Origin: JAHEYG01 sp040403535
Lineage (GTDB): Bacteria; Bacteroidota; Bacteroidia; B-17B0; Aurantibacillaceae
Direction: 5' to 3'
Assembly: GCA_040403535.1 (NCBI GenBank)
Contig: JBBAKL010000080.1
Location: forward strand, 1-15,014
Length of the DNA stretch: 15,014 bases
Positions 12,527-15,014 of the stretch are shown here, piece after piece. The notes beneath the pieces are model-generated. The model saw nothing but the letters and a program-made list of their open reading frames with translations. It was not told the origin of the DNA and made no database searches. How positions within the stretch are numbered: the first letter of the stretch is position 1; each line of letters starts with the position of its first letter. The translations under genes were made by a program, and so were the position numbers.

Positions 12527-13855
12527 TCAGCGTTTACGTTTTGCCCGTTGTCTTTCGCGTTCGCGGCGAATACTTTCCTGACGGCGCTTTCCGCCTTTAT
12601 TTACTTTTTTATTTTTCGCTAATTTCTCTTGAAAGGCTCCGGTTGGCGCTACTATCTTTTTCATCTTCGCCAGATTCTTATCACGGGTTACAGGCTTTTC
12701 ATCTTTAGTGAGGGTTTCATCAATCTCCACTTCTTCAGGGAAAGGAAGCACCTCAATCTTTTTATTCATCAATACCTCGATGCTATTCTTAATGTCTTTA
12801 TCCGCAGCAATCACAAAACTAATGGCAGTTCCGCTCTTATCTGCGCGACCGGTACGGCCAATGCGGTGAATGTAAGAACTCGCCTCTTTAGGCATATCGA
12901 AATTAATAACGTGCGTAATATCCACTAAATCTAAACCACGGGCCACAACATCTGTCGCAATCAGTAAACGCAAAACGCCGTCATCAAACTGATCCACCGA
13001 TTTAAAACGTTGCGGTTGTGTTTTGTTAGAATGGATAACGCCTATGAATCCCTGAAAATCATCTTCCAGATCAGCATACAAATCATCTGCTATTTTTTTA
13101 TTCTTAACAAACAGCAACACCTTGGTCATTTCGTCGTTGCTTGCCAATAAGTGTTTCAACAGATTAACCTTGGTGTAATAATTTAAAACGTCGTACGATT
13201 GCTGATGTATTTTTTCTAATGGCGTTCCGCGTGTAATTACCTCAATGTATTCAGGACTATTAAAATTCGCCTCAATCATTTCCTCTACTTCTTCGGTAAT
13301 GGTAGCCGAAAACATAATATTCTGACGTTTTTGAGGGAGTATTTCTAGGATTTGTACCAATTGAGAGCGAAAACCAAGGTTCAGCATTTCGTCTACTTCA
13401 TCAATAATCAATTTTTGAATTGACTTTACTTGTAAAGCATTGCAAGTAGCTAAATCAATTACACGCCCTGGAGTAGCCACTAAAACGTCCAGTCCGCCCA
13501 TTAACATGGTTTTTTGGGTATTGATATTAGCGCCACCATAAACACCGCCTGAGCGAATGCTGGTGTACTTAGTTAACTTCTTAATTTCATCAAGTACTTG
13601 TACCACTAATTCACGGGTTGGCACTACAATTAGCACGCGGGGCTGACGCTGTTCGGAATACGTTAGTAAACGCAATACAGGCAACAGGTAAGCAAAAGTT
13701 TTACCGGTACCGGTTTGGGCGATGCCCACCGAATCGCGACCCGACATGATAATAGGAAATGCTTTTTCCTGTATAGGCGTAGGTTTATCAAAGCCCAGAT
13801 CGTGGAGGGCATTTAAAAGTTGCTTTGATAAGTTAAGGTCGGCGAAGGTTTTCAT
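12527..13855 (-). CDS. DEAD-box RNA helicase (RhlE-like), with DEVD in motif II
   Basis: This ATP-dependent RNA helicase probably acts in ribosome assembly or mRNA turnover. The 442-aa protein carries the full motif set: Q-motif GFDKPTPIQ (21-29), motif I AQTGTGKT (46-53), Ia PTREL (79-83), GG (107-108), Ib TPGR (128-131), motif II DEVD (152-155), motif III SAT (183-185), motif IV LLFVKNK (247-253), motif V ATDVVARGLD (300-309) and motif VI HRIGRTGR (330-337). Motif II has valine in place of alanine. From memory this DEVDEMLNLGF form is common in Bacteroidota, so it is likely active. A basic tail from about residue 395 ends in an Arg/Lys cluster (423-442) suited to RNA binding. No Shine-Dalgarno is present; a TAnnTTTG box lies 52 bp upstream. 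Confidence 0.94.
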   Translation of the reverse strand: MKTFADLNLSKQLLNALHDLGFDKPTPIQEKAFPIIMSGRDSVGIAQTGTGKTFAYLLPVLRLLTYSEQRQPRVLIVVPTRELVVQVLDEIKKLTKYTSIRSGGVYGGANINTQKTMLMGGLDVLVATPGRVIDLATCNALQVKSIQKLIIDEVDEMLNLGFRSQLVQILEILPQKRQNIMFSATITEEVEEMIEANFNSPEYIEVITRGTPLEKIHQQSYDVLNYYTKVNLLKHLLASNDEMTKVLLFVKNKKIADDLYADLEDDFQGFIGVIHSNKTQPQRFKSVDQFDDGVLRLLIATDVVARGLDLVDITHVINFDMPKEASSYIHRIGRTGRADKSGTAISFVIAADKDIKNSIEVLMNKKIEVLPFPEEVEIDETLTKDEKPVTRDKNLAKMKKIVAPTGAFQEKLAKNKKVNKGGKRRQESIRRERERQRAKRKR

Positions 13856-13907
13856 TGCTCGGTTTTGGGATTTAAAGATACAGTAAAAAAAGAAGAATTA
13901 CGTATTG

Positions 13908-13915
13908 CAAAAGTA
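13908..13915 (-). promoter_or_regulatory. Candidate -7 box of the helicase gene
   Basis: On the minus strand this reads TACTTTTG, matching TAnnTTTG, and would give a leader of about 50 nt before the ATG at 13855. No TTG lies at the proper -33 distance. The rest of the 110-bp gap (13856-13965) shows no clear terminator for the upstream FN3 gene. Confidence 0.4.
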
Positions 13916-13965
13916 ATGATGAAGCTTATTAGGATTGCGAAATTAAATGCTTTAACTATTAAATT

Positions 13966-15014
13966 TTAATACTCCACCTCTATTACATCGCTGATAATGC
14001 CCTCGGCGCCGTTGGTAAAAACAGGTTTAATGCGGTATTCGTAAATATTACTGATGCTGGCGGTTGTATCTACAAAGGAACTCACATCCCCTTTTAGGGT
14101 TTTAATGATGATTAATGCACCGCCTTTTTTGCAGCGGTAAATAACATATTTTTCTACACCTTTCTCGTTATAATTCCAGTTAAGGGTAATTTTTTTTAAT
14201 GTACGGTCGACACTGAATTTAACATCTGTGATTTTTTTTCTGAAGCCAGTTTCAAATAACATGTACGGATTGTTAGAGACCGAAATATTATCATCTTCAT
14301 CACTTGCTATAATTTTATAACGGTATCCTTCACCGGCATTTAATGTTGAGTCGACAAACATTTTTAATGAATCCTTCACATTCCACTCCATCAATTTAAC
14401 CTGATTCATATCTTTTTGTTTCTGGCGGTATAAAACCGAATACTTCAGATCCTCACTGTTGCTGTTTATCCATTCTATCTTTATCCCGTTTGACAACATC
14501 TGTAATTTAGTAACAACTGCAGGAACCGGGGCAATCGTATCCGGACGCTTCACTTCAATAATTTCTGATTGCTCGGAATTATTAAATCGATTGTCTGCTG
14601 CAGAGATTCGGTAATACACTTTTTTAGTGAGCGTTTTTAAATTGAGTTTGTCTTTATACACAGCTTCTTTTACAAACTCATTGTTAATCTGTACAAACTC
14701 TTCATGTAATGCATTTGAACGAAATATTTTATATCCTTTAACATCATTTTCGGGATTTAAATTCCAGGTTAATGTTACAATTCCTTTTGAATCTACCTTA
14801 GCTTTTAATCCTTGTGGTTTTACCGGTGGAATTGTGTCAATTATTAATGCCATTTGCGAAAAGGAACTTAAGGTATCTCCTCCTAAAGAAATGGCGTTAA
14901 TTTTATAAAAATTAGTTGGCAAAGGATTCTCGTCAATAAACTCAAACTGTTTCTTAGTATTATAAATTTCCTGATACTTCCCTTGATCGCTTATTGAACG
15001 TGTAATAAAATATT
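13966..15014 (-). CDS. Tandem fibronectin type III protein, C-terminal part (runs off the right edge)
   Basis: The frame is open to the right edge, so about 349 C-terminal residues are seen and the real start lies outside. At least four FN3-like units can be read. A partial one (about 14839-15014) begins YFITRSISDQGKYQEIY. A second (about 14542-14838) follows linker DTIPPV, with VTLTWNLNPENDVKGYKIFR. A third (about 14245-14541) follows linker DTIAPV, with IKIEWINSNSEDLKYSVLYR. The last (13966-14244) has ITLNWNYNEKGVEKYVIYR. Each shows the FN3 pattern of a tryptophan in strand B and a tyrosine in strand C, and units two and three are both 99 residues long. Such arrays are typical of large surface or secreted Bacteroidota proteins. 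No C-terminal secretion (T9SS) domain is recognisable after the last unit, which ends in DVIEVEY. Confidence 0.88.
   Translation of the reverse strand, partial: YFITRSISDQGKYQEIYNTKKQFEFIDENPLPTNFYKINAISLGGDTLSSFSQMALIIDTIPPVKPQGLKAKVDSKGIVTLTWNLNPENDVKGYKIFRSNALHEEFVQINNEFVKEAVYKDKLNLKTLTKKVYYRISAADNRFNNSEQSEIIEVKRPDTIAPVPAVVTKLQMLSNGIKIEWINSNSEDLKYSVLYRQKQKDMNQVKLMEWNVKDSLKMFVDSTLNAGEGYRYKIIASDEDDNISVSNNPYMLFETGFRKKITDVKFSVDRTLKKITLNWNYNEKGVEKYVIYRCKKGGALIIIKTLKGDVSSFVDTTASISNIYEYRIKPVFTNGAEGIISDVIEVEY

Noticed and set aside
12675..13200. Helicase motif II reads DEVD, not DEAD
   Set aside because: It first looked like a degraded ATPase, but all other motifs are intact and I recall the DEVDEMLNLGF form from other Bacteroidota helicases, so I treat it as a lineage variant.
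14920..14922. TTG as start of the FN3 protein
   Set aside because: The frame continues to the window edge with clear FN3 text upstream, so the TTG is internal.

Overview
The window looks like chromosomal DNA of a Bacteroidota member. The evidence is low G+C, a GldA-type ABC ATPase, protein families typical of the phylum, several TAnnTTTG-type -7 promoter boxes, and almost no Shine-Dalgarno (SD) sequences ahead of the start codons. No tRNA, rRNA, CRISPR array, insertion sequence or phage module was seen. No stretch longer than about 130 bases lacks a gene, so this is mostly a compact housekeeping region.

Layout. Positions 1-1258 (minus strand) hold the 3' neighbour of rsgA, a secreted protein running off the left edge, and rsgA itself (ribosome-assembly GTPase). 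A GC-rich palindromic repeat lies between them. gldA (ABC ATPase) diverges from rsgA across a 56-bp gap that carries two inverted -7 boxes. gldA converges on a minus-strand pair, pfkA followed by a secreted protein of 13 TPRs. From 4788 the plus strand carries ruvX (YqgF), a LOG-family nucleotide hydrolase and a large YfhO-type membrane protein. Next comes rpsU (bS21), xerC (tyrosine recombinase) and raiA/hpf (ribosome hibernation factor), closed by a strong intrinsic terminator at 10141-10171. An MFS exporter and a two-domain ChrA chromate transporter form the last plus-strand pair. They converge, with only 2 bp between, on a minus-strand DEAD-box RNA helicase. At the right edge is the C-terminal part of a large tandem fibronectin type III protein.

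Functional theme. Several genes act on ribosome biogenesis or RNA: rsgA, ruvX (pre-16S processing), rpsU, raiA and the DEAD-box helicase. rpsU and raiA are the only two genes with strong SD sequences, while the rest have none or a weak match. This fits what is known for Bacteroidota, where bS21 helps hide the 16S anti-SD and rpsU keeps a strong SD for autoregulation. It suggests that raiA may be under the same control. The rpsU-xerC gap also carries three consecutive stem-loops, the last terminator-like and abutting the xerC start codon.

I did not find a convincing new multi-gene system. The most unusual points are the SD-bearing rpsU/raiA pair with its structured spacer, and the palindromic repeat that appears to be translated into the N-terminus of the left-edge secreted protein.
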